Shown here: piece after piece, positions 1 to 5,830 of the stretch
Layout of the letters: each line of letters begins with the position of its first letter
How positions within the stretch are numbered: the stretch's first letter is position 1
Assembly (NCBI GenBank): GCA_020026215.1
Contig: JAHHQT010000103.1
Coordinates: 1 to 5,870, forward strand
Origin: Muribaculaceae bacterium
GTDB lineage: Bacteria > Bacteroidota > Bacteroidia > Bacteroidales > Muribaculaceae
DNA: 5,870 nucleotides
Direction: 5' to 3'
Notes under the pieces: generated by a model
Database searches by the model: none
Told to the model about the DNA's origin: nothing
What the model saw: the letters and a program-made list of their open reading frames with translations, nothing else
Position numbers and translations under genes: made by a program

Positions 1-1
1 G

Positions 2-1681
2 CCGCATTTCTTGACCGTCAGCGACGTGTTGCGCAAGAGTGTGGACACCACCAAAGAATTGCTTCGCAAAGAATTGGTCATCCAACGCAGTGAATTGTCC
101 GAAAGTCTGCTTTTCGCATCGTTGGAAAAAATCTTCATCGAAGAACGAATCTATAAGGATAAAGAATACGAACAAAGTAAGAATATTGATGCAGCCGTGA
201 CTCACATCGACAAGCGTTTGGAACCGTTCAAACCGACCTTTGTCAGAGAAATCACACGCGACGACATCATGCACTTGTTCGATATCAAGATGGGTCGTAT
301 CTTGAAATTCAACAGCGAAAAGGCAGACAACAACATCGCTACGTTGAAAGAAAAAATTGCACTCATCGACAAGGAACTTGCAGCATTGGTGGACTACACC
401 ATCGCATGGTTCAAAAAATTGAAAGAAAAATACGGTACAGCGCATCCGCGTTTGACCACTATCCGTAACTTCGACACCATTGAAGCGGCTACCGTGGCTG
501 AAAACAACGAACGCCTCTACATCAACCGCGAAGACGGATTTATCGGTACAAGCTTGAAGAAGGACGAATACGTTTGCGACTGCTCTGACTTGGACGATAT
601 CATCATTTTCTTTAAGGACGGAAAATACAAGGTGGTGAAAGTAGCCGAAAAACTTTATGTCGGCAAAAACATCATCTACATCAATATATTCAAGCGCAAT
701 GACTTGCGTACCATCTACAACTTGGTTTACCAGAACGGTAAGAACGGCACAACCTATATGAAACGTTTCGCCGTAACCGGTGTCACCCGTGACAAGGAAT
801 ACGACATGACACAAGGTTTGAAAGGAACTAAAATCTGGTGGTTCTCTGCCAACCCGAACGGCGAGGCTGAGGTATTGCGCATCACATTGAAAGAAAAGCC
901 ACGCTTGAAAGTACTGCAATTCGACATTGACTTCGCCGACTTATCAATCAAGGGCAAGGGCGCAATGGGTAACATCGTGACCAAAAACGATATTCACCGA
1001 GTTTCATTGAAAGAACGCGGCGTCTCCACTTTGGGTGGAATCGAAGTTTGGTTCGACCCTGACGTGCTTCGCTTGAACTACGACAAACGAGGTGTATCTT
1101 TGGGCGAATTCAACCCGAACGACCAAATCTTGGTCATCCTCAAGAATGGCGAATACTACACTTCTTCATTCGACGCAGGCAATCACTACGAAGAAAATAT
1201 CCTGCGCATCGAAAAATTCAGAAACGGACTGGTTTGGACTGCCATCCTCTACGATGCCGACCAGGGTTATGACTATGTGAAGCGTTTTGCCTTCGAACCG
1301 TCGGCGAAGAAACAAAGTTTCATTGGCGAAAATCCGGATTCAAAACTGATGCTTCTGTCAGACAACAAATATCCGCGCTTTGAAGTGGTATTCGGCGGTG
1401 ACGATGCTTTCCGCGAAGGATTGACTATCGATGCAGAGGAATACATCAGTGCCAAGAGCTTTAAGGCAAAGGGCAAGCGTATCTCAAACTTCAATATCGA
1501 AAAGATTACGGAAATCGAACCGCGCGAAATTCCTGAAGATGAACGAGAACCCGAAGTCATGGACGATGACAACATTGAAAAAATTGAAGACAAACCCATA
1601 ATACAAAGTGATGTTCGTGACGAACTGACGGGACAAACCCGACTGTTTGTCGACGAAGATTTGTCAAACGTACAAAATTAG
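2..1681 (+). CDS. parC: DNA topoisomerase IV subunit A (ParC-like), C-terminal part, 5' truncated by window edge
   Basis: ParC is the cleavage/religation subunit of topoisomerase IV, the ATP-dependent type IIA enzyme that unlinks daughter chromosomes together with ParE. The frame is open from base 2, so the TTG at 11 is internal and the real start lies upstream. About 559 residues are visible; the catalytic tyrosine and most of the breakage-reunion core are missing. Counting from the first visible codon, residues 1-50 (PHFLTVSDVL...) match the end of the tower region, about 83-145 (ITRDDIMHLFDIKMGRILKF, then a helical coiled-coil stretch) match the C-gate, and about 155-500 form the beta-pinwheel. 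Pinwheel repeats show as Y-x-KRFA at 252-257 and 425-430; GKGAMGN at 318-324 occupies the place of a degenerate GyrA-box-like loop. An acidic tail follows from about 505 and contains QTRLF at 545-549. Assignment to topo IV rather than gyrase rests on remembered Bacteroidota sequences and the lack of a canonical GyrA box. The stop TAG touches the next ATG. Confidence 0.93.
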   Translation, partial: PHFLTVSDVLRKSVDTTKELLRKELVIQRSELSESLLFASLEKIFIEERIYKDKEYEQSKNIDAAVTHIDKRLEPFKPTFVREITRDDIMHLFDIKMGRILKFNSEKADNNIATLKEKIALIDKELAALVDYTIAWFKKLKEKYGTAHPRLTTIRNFDTIEAATVAENNERLYINREDGFIGTSLKKDEYVCDCSDLDDIIIFFKDGKYKVVKVAEKLYVGKNIIYINIFKRNDLRTIYNLVYQNGKNGTTYMKRFAVTGVTRDKEYDMTQGLKGTKIWWFSANPNGEAEVLRITLKEKPRLKVLQFDIDFADLSIKGKGAMGNIVTKNDIHRVSLKERGVSTLGGIEVWFDPDVLRLNYDKRGVSLGEFNPNDQILVILKNGEYYTSSFDAGNHYEENILRIEKFRNGLVWTAILYDADQGYDYVKRFAFEPSAKKQSFIGENPDSKLMLLSDNKYPRFEVVFGGDDAFREGLTIDAEEYISAKSFKAKGKRISNFNIEKITEIEPREIPEDEREPEVMDDDNIEKIEDKPIIQSDVRDELTGQTRLFVDEDLSNVQN

Positions 1682-2563
1682 ATGAATAAAATTTTATCAA
1701 AAATAAAATATCGTTGTGTAGCAGCAATACTCTTTTGTTGCTGCACAACTTTCTTTTTGGACGCAGAGGAAACTGACAGCGTGAAACTGCGCGCCACAAT
1801 GAATGCCGTCACTTTCCAAGCTGGAGGAACACACAATCTGGACACCTATCTAAGTCCTATCCGTTACTCGGGAATGAATTTGGCGATTGACTATGAATTC
1901 ATGCGCGCGGCTAAATTTGCCCCGAAAGAATGGATTCATCAAGTAAACACACGCCTCAACTATGACAACACAGAAAACCCAGTGAAGAATAACACCCTGC
2001 ACGCATTGTCCGCCCACGTAGGCTGGCGTATGGCACATCGCTGGAACAATGTAGCTACACATGGACTAAACTTGTTTTTCGGCGGGACGTTTGACTTTGA
2101 CGGCGGTGTGACCTACAATCCGCGTAACTCCAACAATGTATGCTCACCGAGTATCAATTTAAACATAGGAGTTATGGGTATGGCAGCCTATAATTTCAAA
2201 TTGGGAAAATTGCCACTTACAGCACGCTACCAAGCCGTTATCCCTGTAGTGGGATGTTTTTACCTTCCTGACTATGACCAGTCCTTCTACGAAATTTACC
2301 ATGGCAATCTGCACGATGCCATCAACTTTGGATATTGGGGCAACCGTTTCGACATCACCAATCTGGTCACTCTTGATTTCCGTTTCAAGAATGCCACTTT
2401 GCGCATGGGCTACCGCAACGAATGCACCACTATTTGGAAGAACAATATTTCTGTTCAACGCACAACCCATTCATTGGTGTTCGGTGTAGCTTGGGAAACC
2501 ATCAAGGTCAACTATCTGAGAGGTCTGCCTAAAAAGGCGGAAATCATTTCGGCTTTGTACTAA
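1682..2563 (+). CDS. Exported beta-rich protein, DUF3316-like, function unknown
   Basis: This 293-residue protein has a basic N-terminus (KIKYR) and a hydrophobic cysteine-rich core (about residues 12-26) with a plausible signal-peptidase I site after Ala28 (LDA-EE). CCC at 19-21 lacks a proper lipobox, so a lipoprotein is less likely. The mature part has many alternating polar/hydrophobic aromatic segments, for example 156-171, 177-192, 226-243 and 263-277, as in a small outer-membrane barrel. Stretches such as YNPRNSNN (145-152), LPLTARYQAVIPVVG (177-191) and GYWGNRFDITNL (217-228) match what I remember of DUF3316 (Pfam PF11777), a Bacteroidota family without known function; I could not verify this by search. 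The ATG directly follows the parC TAG with no intervening base, and no Shine-Dalgarno motif precedes it, so translational coupling is likely. An outer-membrane location is inferred. The C-terminal tail after about 280 is charged and not strand-like, so the barrel would not end at the last residue. Confidence 0.8.
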   Translation: MNKILSKIKYRCVAAILFCCCTTFFLDAEETDSVKLRATMNAVTFQAGGTHNLDTYLSPIRYSGMNLAIDYEFMRAAKFAPKEWIHQVNTRLNYDNTENPVKNNTLHALSAHVGWRMAHRWNNVATHGLNLFFGGTFDFDGGVTYNPRNSNNVCSPSINLNIGVMGMAAYNFKLGKLPLTARYQAVIPVVGCFYLPDYDQSFYEIYHGNLHDAINFGYWGNRFDITNLVTLDFRFKNATLRMGYRNECTTIWKNNISVQRTTHSLVFGVAWETIKVNYLRGLPKKAEIISALY

Positions 2564-2603
2564 TGGCATTCTCCCCTATCATTCATCCTAATTTTAACGT
2601 AAA

Positions 2604-3623
2604 ATGAAAAATCTGTCACATATTCTATTTTCAGTCATTACCCTTGTCTTTCTGTTGACTTCGTGTCACAATGTGGAACAATACGACAACAATCCCCGAG
2701 GCAATTTTGAAGCGCTTTGGAAAATCATGGACGAACACTATTGTTTCTTCAAGTACAAGAACGTGAACTGGAACGAGGTGAAGGAACGCTACAGCAAGAA
2801 AATCGGAGACAAGATGACCGAGGAAGAACTGTTTACCGTCTGTTCTGATATGTTGAAAGAGTTGAAGGACGGACACACGAACCTCAGTTCGTCATTCGAC
2901 GTTTCGAGATATTGGATTTGGGAACAATACCCCATCAACTACGACGATCGTCTGGTAAAGGAATACTATTTGAATTTTGACTATAAATTTGCATCAGGCA
3001 TCACCTATCGTATTTTGCCGAACAACTTTGGCTATATGCACTATGCATCGTTCTCATCTACCATCGGCAAAGGCAATTTGGACAACATTCTTGCCTATCT
3101 GTCAAATTCTGACGGTTTGATTATTGACGTACGTGACAATGGCGGTGGTTTCCTGCTGAATGCCGAGGCTCTGATTTCCCGCTTTATTGATGAAAGGATT
3201 CTGGCAGGCTATATCAGTCACAAGACAGGCCCGGGACACGATGAATTTTCTTCGCCGATGCCGTACTATATCGAGCCTGCAAAAGGCCGTGTACACTACA
3301 AGAAACCTGTTGTAGTGGCTTGCAACCGTTCCACCTTCAGCGCAGCCAATAATTTCGTGTCAATCATGAAGAGTCTGCCGAATGTCAAGGTGGTAGGCGA
3401 CATCACCGGCGGTGGCTGTGGAATACCTTTCACCTCAGAATTGCCAAATGGCTGGACCGTACGTTTCAGCGCCGCTCCTATCTATGACAATAAAAAGAAC
3501 ATGACTGAATATGGTGTTGCTCCTTCAGAAGGATGCAAACTCGATATGGATGCTGATGACAAAGCCAAGGGCATCGATTCTATTCTTGAAAAATCATTTG
3601 AAGTATTGCAGGAAATGCTTTAA
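2604..3623 (+). CDS. S41 family peptidase, predicted lipoprotein
   Basis: This 339-residue protein starts with a lipoprotein signal: hydrophobic residues 7-18 and lipobox LLTSC with Cys21 as the lipidation site. An N-terminal helical region (about 30-88) leads to DGHT (89-92). The S41 fold core follows: GLIIDVRDNGGG (171-182), the nucleophile motif TFSAAN with Ser246, DITGGG (266-271) and TEYGVAP (301-307). The place where CtpA/Tsp enzymes carry the general-base lysine (FGK) reads TGGG here, whereas His91, Ser246 and Glu302 fit the tricorn-core (S41B) arrangement. No PDZ domain is visible between DGHT and the core, and the protein is short for a processing protease. The substrate is unknown; the active site should lie in the periplasm or at the cell surface, anchored by the lipid. 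The gene starts 40 bp after the preceding stop in an A/T-rich context (acgtaaaATG) without Shine-Dalgarno, and probably belongs to the same operon. Family certain; mechanism subtype inferred. Confidence 0.92.
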   Translation: MKNLSHILFSVITLVFLLTSCHNVEQYDNNPRGNFEALWKIMDEHYCFFKYKNVNWNEVKERYSKKIGDKMTEEELFTVCSDMLKELKDGHTNLSSSFDVSRYWIWEQYPINYDDRLVKEYYLNFDYKFASGITYRILPNNFGYMHYASFSSTIGKGNLDNILAYLSNSDGLIIDVRDNGGGFLLNAEALISRFIDERILAGYISHKTGPGHDEFSSPMPYYIEPAKGRVHYKKPVVVACNRSTFSAANNFVSIMKSLPNVKVVGDITGGGCGIPFTSELPNGWTVRFSAAPIYDNKKNMTEYGVAPSEGCKLDMDADDKAKGIDSILEKSFEVLQEML

Positions 3624-3625
3624 AA

Positions 3626-3657
3626 TTGGGATAAAAAAATTGGCCAATATTTCCCAA
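3626..3657. repeat. Nested inverted repeat just after the S41 gene
   Basis: Outer arms TTGGGA (3626-3631) and TCCCAA (3652-3657) flank a 10-bp perfect palindrome ATTGGCCAAT (3639-3648). It begins two bases after the S41 stop codon. In RNA it could fold as a 3' end stem, but no T-run follows (next bases catcagcc), so it is a poor intrinsic terminator. A role in transcript stability is possible; chance is also possible. Confidence 0.4.
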
Positions 3658-3734
3658 CATCAGCCAATAAATAAATCTACAATCTATAAAAACATATATA
3701 TTTCGAAAAAAGCGGTTTATAATCTTTTTATATA

Positions 3735-3788
3735 CCAATTTCATTTTTTAGACAATAACCGAAATTGGCAGTTGTCCCAATGGACAAC
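3735..3788. repeat. Two adjacent hairpins in the 3' region of the + strand operon
   Basis: The first hairpin has 8-bp arms CCAATTTC (3735-3742) and GAAATTGG (3761-3768) with an 18-nt loop. Two bases later the second has 7-bp arms GTTGTCC (3771-3777) and GGACAAC (3782-3788) around a CAAT tetraloop. Both stems are perfect. Neither has a T-run on either strand, so they are not typical terminators. They may be structured 3' untranslated RNA or a protein-binding site. Confidence 0.45.
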
Positions 3789-3844
3789 ACATAATTATTC
3801 CACGCATCAAAGTTATAAAATAAATTCTTAACTACCAATCTTTT

Positions 3845-3868
3845 GTGTGAAAAATTTTACACTTTTTT
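3845..3868 (+). terminator. Weak intrinsic terminator candidate for the parC-DUF3316-S41 run
   Basis: Arms GTGTGAA (3845-3851) and TTTACAC (3856-3862) form a 7-bp stem with one G-U pair and a 4-nt loop, followed at once by six T (3863-3868). The T-run and the G-U pair both fit + strand RNA. The stem is short and low in GC, about 220 bp after the S41 stop, so termination could be inefficient. It is the best terminator-like structure on this strand before 4089. Confidence 0.4.
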
Positions 3869-4020
3869 AAATAGTTTATCTAAAGATTCACGAAAATTTT
3901 GCAAAGATCTATTTCTCTAAATTTTTTTATTGAATCTATTTGCGAGAAAGGATAATACTTATTGACAAATTATTCATTAGCATTTAACTGAAAACTGATC
4001 AAACCGTTTATACATTAGTG

Positions 4021-4086
4021 TTACACAGCAACTTCCACCAGCCGTAGCCAGTCAAAATTCCCCAGATATTTTCGACCGAACATCAT
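4021..4086 (-). CDS. Possible 21-residue ORF in a GC-richer patch
   Basis: On the - strand ATGATG at 4086-4081 opens a frame reading MMFGRKYLGN FDWLRLVEVA V, then TAA. It begins directly after the U-tract of the strong terminator, so it would be translated only from read-through, and no ribosome site is visible. The patch is about 47% GC in an otherwise AT-rich spacer, which suggests a remnant of a coding or mobile sequence or a conserved intergenic repeat. I do not recognise it. Confidence 0.2.
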   Translation of the reverse strand: MMFGRKYLGNFDWLRLVEVAV

Positions 4087-4126
4087 AAAAAACGAGGAAG
4101 AAACTTATCAGCTTCTTCCTCGTTTT
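4087..4126 (-). terminator. Strong intrinsic terminator, best on the - strand, possibly bidirectional
   Basis: Perfect 14-bp arms AAAACGAGGAAGAA (4089-4102) and TTCTTCCTCGTTTT (4113-4126) enclose a 10-nt loop. On the - strand the hairpin ends in six U (complement of 4092-4087); on the + strand only four T are present before ATA. It lies 470-500 bp from the stops of both flanking genes, farther than expected for a terminator dedicated to either, which suggests that it ends a transcript starting within the spacer. It would also stop read-through from the hydrolase gene. Confidence 0.85.
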
Positions 4127-4237
4127 ATACCAATTCACTATTACTTTGTAACAACAACTAAAGATTTTAAAATACATTATCATCGGTTAAGAAATCCGAC
4201 AATAATGGTTACACTACTTTAGAAAGTTAATAATTTG

Positions 4238-4300
4238 TCACAAAAGTAATTCTTTCAAACCACTTAAACTAAATTTCTGATATGTTATACAACACATCAT
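4238..4300 (-). CDS. Possible 20-residue peptide with strong Shine-Dalgarno
   Basis: The frame reads MMCCITYQKF SLSGLKELLL and stops at TGA. AGGAGG (4308-4303) lies 2 bases before the first ATG and 5 before the second (4297), so the second is the better start by spacing. Bacteroidota genes rarely use such motifs, and none of the four large genes here does, which makes it notable. The peptide has a Cys pair and a leucine-rich end, matches nothing I know, and is short enough to be chance. It lies inside the candidate transcript. Confidence 0.25.
   Translation of the reverse strand: MMCCITYQKFSLSGLKELLL
4281..4296. promoter_or_regulatory. Second, imperfect copy of the palindrome
   Basis: TATGTTATACAACACA differs from the perfect palindrome at 4397-4412 at two positions. 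Its centre lies 116 bp from the other, close to 11 helical turns. On the - strand it overlaps the start codons of the small ORF at 4300-4238, so a bound protein could sit at a second operator about 90 bp inside the inferred transcript. Confidence 0.4.
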
Positions 4301-4382
4301 TACCTCCTATAAAAGAAAAAGTTACTTATCTCCCGATAAATAACCCTCTTACCTTAAAATTTAATACCATGAAAAACTGATA

Positions 4383-4390
4383 CAAAGGTA
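4383..4390 (-). promoter_or_regulatory. Bacteroidota -7 promoter element TACCTTTG
   Basis: Read on the - strand, 4390-4383 is TACCTTTG, a full match to the Bacteroidota -7 consensus TAnnTTTG. No clear TTTG lies about 20 bp upstream; that place is covered by a perfect palindrome (4397-4412), as expected of a regulated promoter. Transcription would begin near 4376. Exact matches to this degenerate motif also occur by chance in AT-rich DNA, so the support comes from its place between the palindrome and the downstream terminator. Confidence 0.5.
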
Positions 4391-4396
4391 ATCATT

Positions 4397-4412
4397 TATG
4401 TTATATAACATA
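4397..4412. promoter_or_regulatory. 16-bp perfect palindrome, operator-like
   Basis: TATGTTATATAACATA is its own reverse complement over all 16 bases. It ends 7 bp upstream of the TACCTTTG element on the - strand and so covers the -33 position. A second copy with 14 of 16 bases identical lies at 4281-4296. The form fits a binding site for a dimeric regulator; the regulator is not encoded in this window. Confidence 0.5.
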
Positions 4413-4594
4413 GTTTTTTCATCTAAAAAGTTATTGCATCTAACATTATTTAACACGAATGCAGATAAAATAAGTAAAAAAGTAACTTTTAGCGCGAATT
4501 TTGCTATATTTTTAAAGACAGTAACAACGTCATGCTAAAAGAATCACGTGAATTATTCTGAAATGCCATTGAATTATTAAAAATAAAAGGTTTC

Positions 4595-5830
4595 CTATTT
4601 CAATTGGTGAATCCAATCAGCAATGTCCTGCAACACTTCAGTACTGATGGTTTGCTCAATGCTGATATATTCCGTAGGCAATCCTGTTTCACATTTTTGG
4701 AACAGGTGATTAAGTTCGGGATATAGTTTTACTTTTACTTGGCCATTTTCCGTCAAATTCTGTTCAATGGCGGTTAGATTCAACTCGGGCAGCACCTGCG
4801 AGTCCTTTTCTCCGTTTAAAGCAAATACAGGACACGCGGTCTTTTGGATGTCTGCCTTTGGATCATAATTAAAAAAATATTCCAACCAACTACTTGGACG
4901 AGCCAATGCCATCTGTACATATTGTTCCTTGGTCAATTTCATCGGCTTTTCGGAGAGTTCAGAAATTTTCTGAAATTGAGCAAACAGACACTCATCCCCT
5001 TTAACGCCCACACCTGCCATACTGACGATAAAGTCTGGCAATTTTTCAGCGCCCAACATAAATGCGACAGTAGCGCCTTCGCTATGCCCCAAGATTCCTA
5101 TTTTTGAAAATGAAGGCATTTTTCGCAAACTTTCCAAACCTGCTTTTGCATCATCAGCTACCACTTTCGTATTTTCCGCCACGTTTTCGCCTGTCGAAGC
5201 TCCTACAGCACGATCATCATATCGTAGGGAGGCAATACCGTTACGCGCCAAGAAATCGGCAATGACAAGGAAAATTTTATGCTCATAAATCTCACAGTCT
5301 CTATTTTCAGGGCCACTGCCATTTACCATCAAGACAACAGGAACTTTATCCTCTTTTTCAAAACCGACAGGATAAGATAACGTACCCGCCAAAGTCACAC
5401 CATCTTTACGATTGGTAAAACAAATATCTTCCGTCAAATAAGGATAGGGAGCTTTTGGATGTTGTGGGCGGTGATAGGTCAAGTCCTCTTGTTTCAAAGA
5501 AAGAGGAAATTTCATGCCCATTTGTTCAAAAGTACCGTGCATATTCTCGCCAGCCAATTTGCCACTATATTTCGCACCAATAGAGGGCACTGCAATACTT
5601 AGAGAATCGGCAGAAATATACAAAACTTGTGTAGGAATTCCTTTTACACTTTGGTCGGGACTATCCAAAAAGCAAATGTCTTTGCCTTGCGCATCTTTTT
5701 GTAAATGGAAAACCAAGTGCAACTTTGCCATTCCGGCATTGAGCAAACCAGACCAAGAGCCCGAAATATTCTGAGCCTGCCCTGTCGCTGCCAAGAGCGA
5801 CATCAAAGCAAAAAGAGTATATTTTATCAT
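4595..5830 (-). CDS. Secreted alpha/beta hydrolase (esterase/peptidase-like) with N-terminal beta domain
   Basis: This 411-residue protein starts with a signal peptide (MIKYTLFALMSLLAATGQA, cleavage likely after Ala19, leaving Gln20). Residues about 21-115 form a beta-rich N-terminal domain beginning NISGSWSGLL. The alpha/beta hydrolase domain runs from about 130 to the end: the strand and oxyanion loop VVLMVNGSGP (165-174), the nucleophile elbow GHSEG (248-252, Ser250), the acid Asp343 in LNGEKDSQ and the base His375 in ELNHLF. The triad is complete and in normal order. The layout resembles secreted EstD-like esterases and S9-like hydrolases of Bacteroidota; the substrate cannot be told from sequence. 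The ATG at 5830 is the only start that keeps the full signal peptide. Upstream, one-mismatch matches to the TAnnTTTG -7 element occur on the - strand at 5858-5851 (TATCTTTA) and 5844-5837, but the -33 region of the better one is outside the window. The gene is convergent with the + strand run; no good terminator follows its stop for about 470 bp. Confidence 0.9.
   Translation of the reverse strand: MIKYTLFALMSLLAATGQAQNISGSWSGLLNAGMAKLHLVFHLQKDAQGKDICFLDSPDQSVKGIPTQVLYISADSLSIAVPSIGAKYSGKLAGENMHGTFEQMGMKFPLSLKQEDLTYHRPQHPKAPYPYLTEDICFTNRKDGVTLAGTLSYPVGFEKEDKVPVVLMVNGSGPENRDCEIYEHKIFLVIADFLARNGIASLRYDDRAVGASTGENVAENTKVVADDAKAGLESLRKMPSFSKIGILGHSEGATVAFMLGAEKLPDFIVSMAGVGVKGDECLFAQFQKISELSEKPMKLTKEQYVQMALARPSSWLEYFFNYDPKADIQKTACPVFALNGEKDSQVLPELNLTAIEQNLTENGQVKVKLYPELNHLFQKCETGLPTEYISIEQTISTEVLQDIADWIHQLK

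Larger units (their letters stand above)
4087..4376 (-). ncRNA. Candidate unannotated ~290-nt transcript (sRNA or tiny-peptide mRNA)
   Basis: The interval is bounded on the - strand by a TACCTTTG element (4390-4383) and a 14-bp hairpin terminator with six U. Inside lies a 12-bp stem, arms CATTATTGTCGG (4207-4196) and CCGATGATAATG (4186-4175), with a 9-nt loop. Two of its pairs are G-U in - strand RNA and would be A-C mismatches in + strand RNA, so the fold favours this strand. It also carries AGGAGG before a 20-codon ORF. I do not recognise an RNA family. The start is inferred from promoter spacing. The main alternative is that this is simply a long 3' untranslated region of the hydrolase mRNA. 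Confidence 0.42.
3624..4594. other. Long AT-rich intergenic region between convergent genes
   Basis: This 971-bp region has no long ORF that looks real. It is mostly AT-rich, with one GC-richer patch at 4021-4080 (28 of 60 bases G or C). The + strand side (3624-3870) holds hairpins that probably belong to the 3' untranslated region of the parC operon, ending at a terminator-like stem. Bases 3871-4020 are featureless A/T-rich sequence as far as I can see. The section 4021-4412 holds a set of mainly - strand signals listed separately. Bases 4413-4594, downstream of the hydrolase stop, show only weak symmetry around a CACGTG at about 4545. Confidence 0.85.

Noticed and set aside
754..2470. Several - strand ORFs of 70-108 codons antisense to parC and the DUF3316-like gene
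   Set aside because: They lie wholly opposite well-supported coding sequence, lack recognisable domains and are typical shadow frames.
3808..3815. TAACTTTG match to the -7 consensus on the - strand
   Set aside because: It points antisense into the 3' end of the S41 gene, has no -33 element and no gene downstream on that strand.
3511..3831. 106-codon + strand ORF overlapping the end of the S41 gene
   Set aside because: It starts inside the S41 gene in another frame and continues into hairpin-rich AT sequence with a composition typical of untranslated DNA; no ribosome site or known domain.
4052..4183. 43-codon - strand ORF running through the terminator hairpin
   Set aside because: Its frame crosses both hairpins and the U-tract, so it would be cut by termination; the residues mirror the stem sequence rather than a protein family.
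4241..4248. Second TAnnTTTG match on the - strand (TACTTTTG)
   Set aside because: No -33 element or operator at proper spacing; such matches are expected by chance in AT-rich DNA. It could be an internal start but nothing supports it.
3991..4380. Near-direct repeat GAAAACTGATCAAA (3990s) and GAAAAACTGATACAAA (4371-4386) flanking the spacer unit
   Set aside because: Similarity is short, AT-rich and gapped; I found no terminal inverted repeats or transposase, so a mobile element boundary is not supported.
4541..4560. Imperfect symmetry around CACGTG with AGAAT/ATTCT arms downstream of the hydrolase
   Set aside because: As a - strand terminator it would have only a 5-bp A/T stem before a short T-run; too weak to call.
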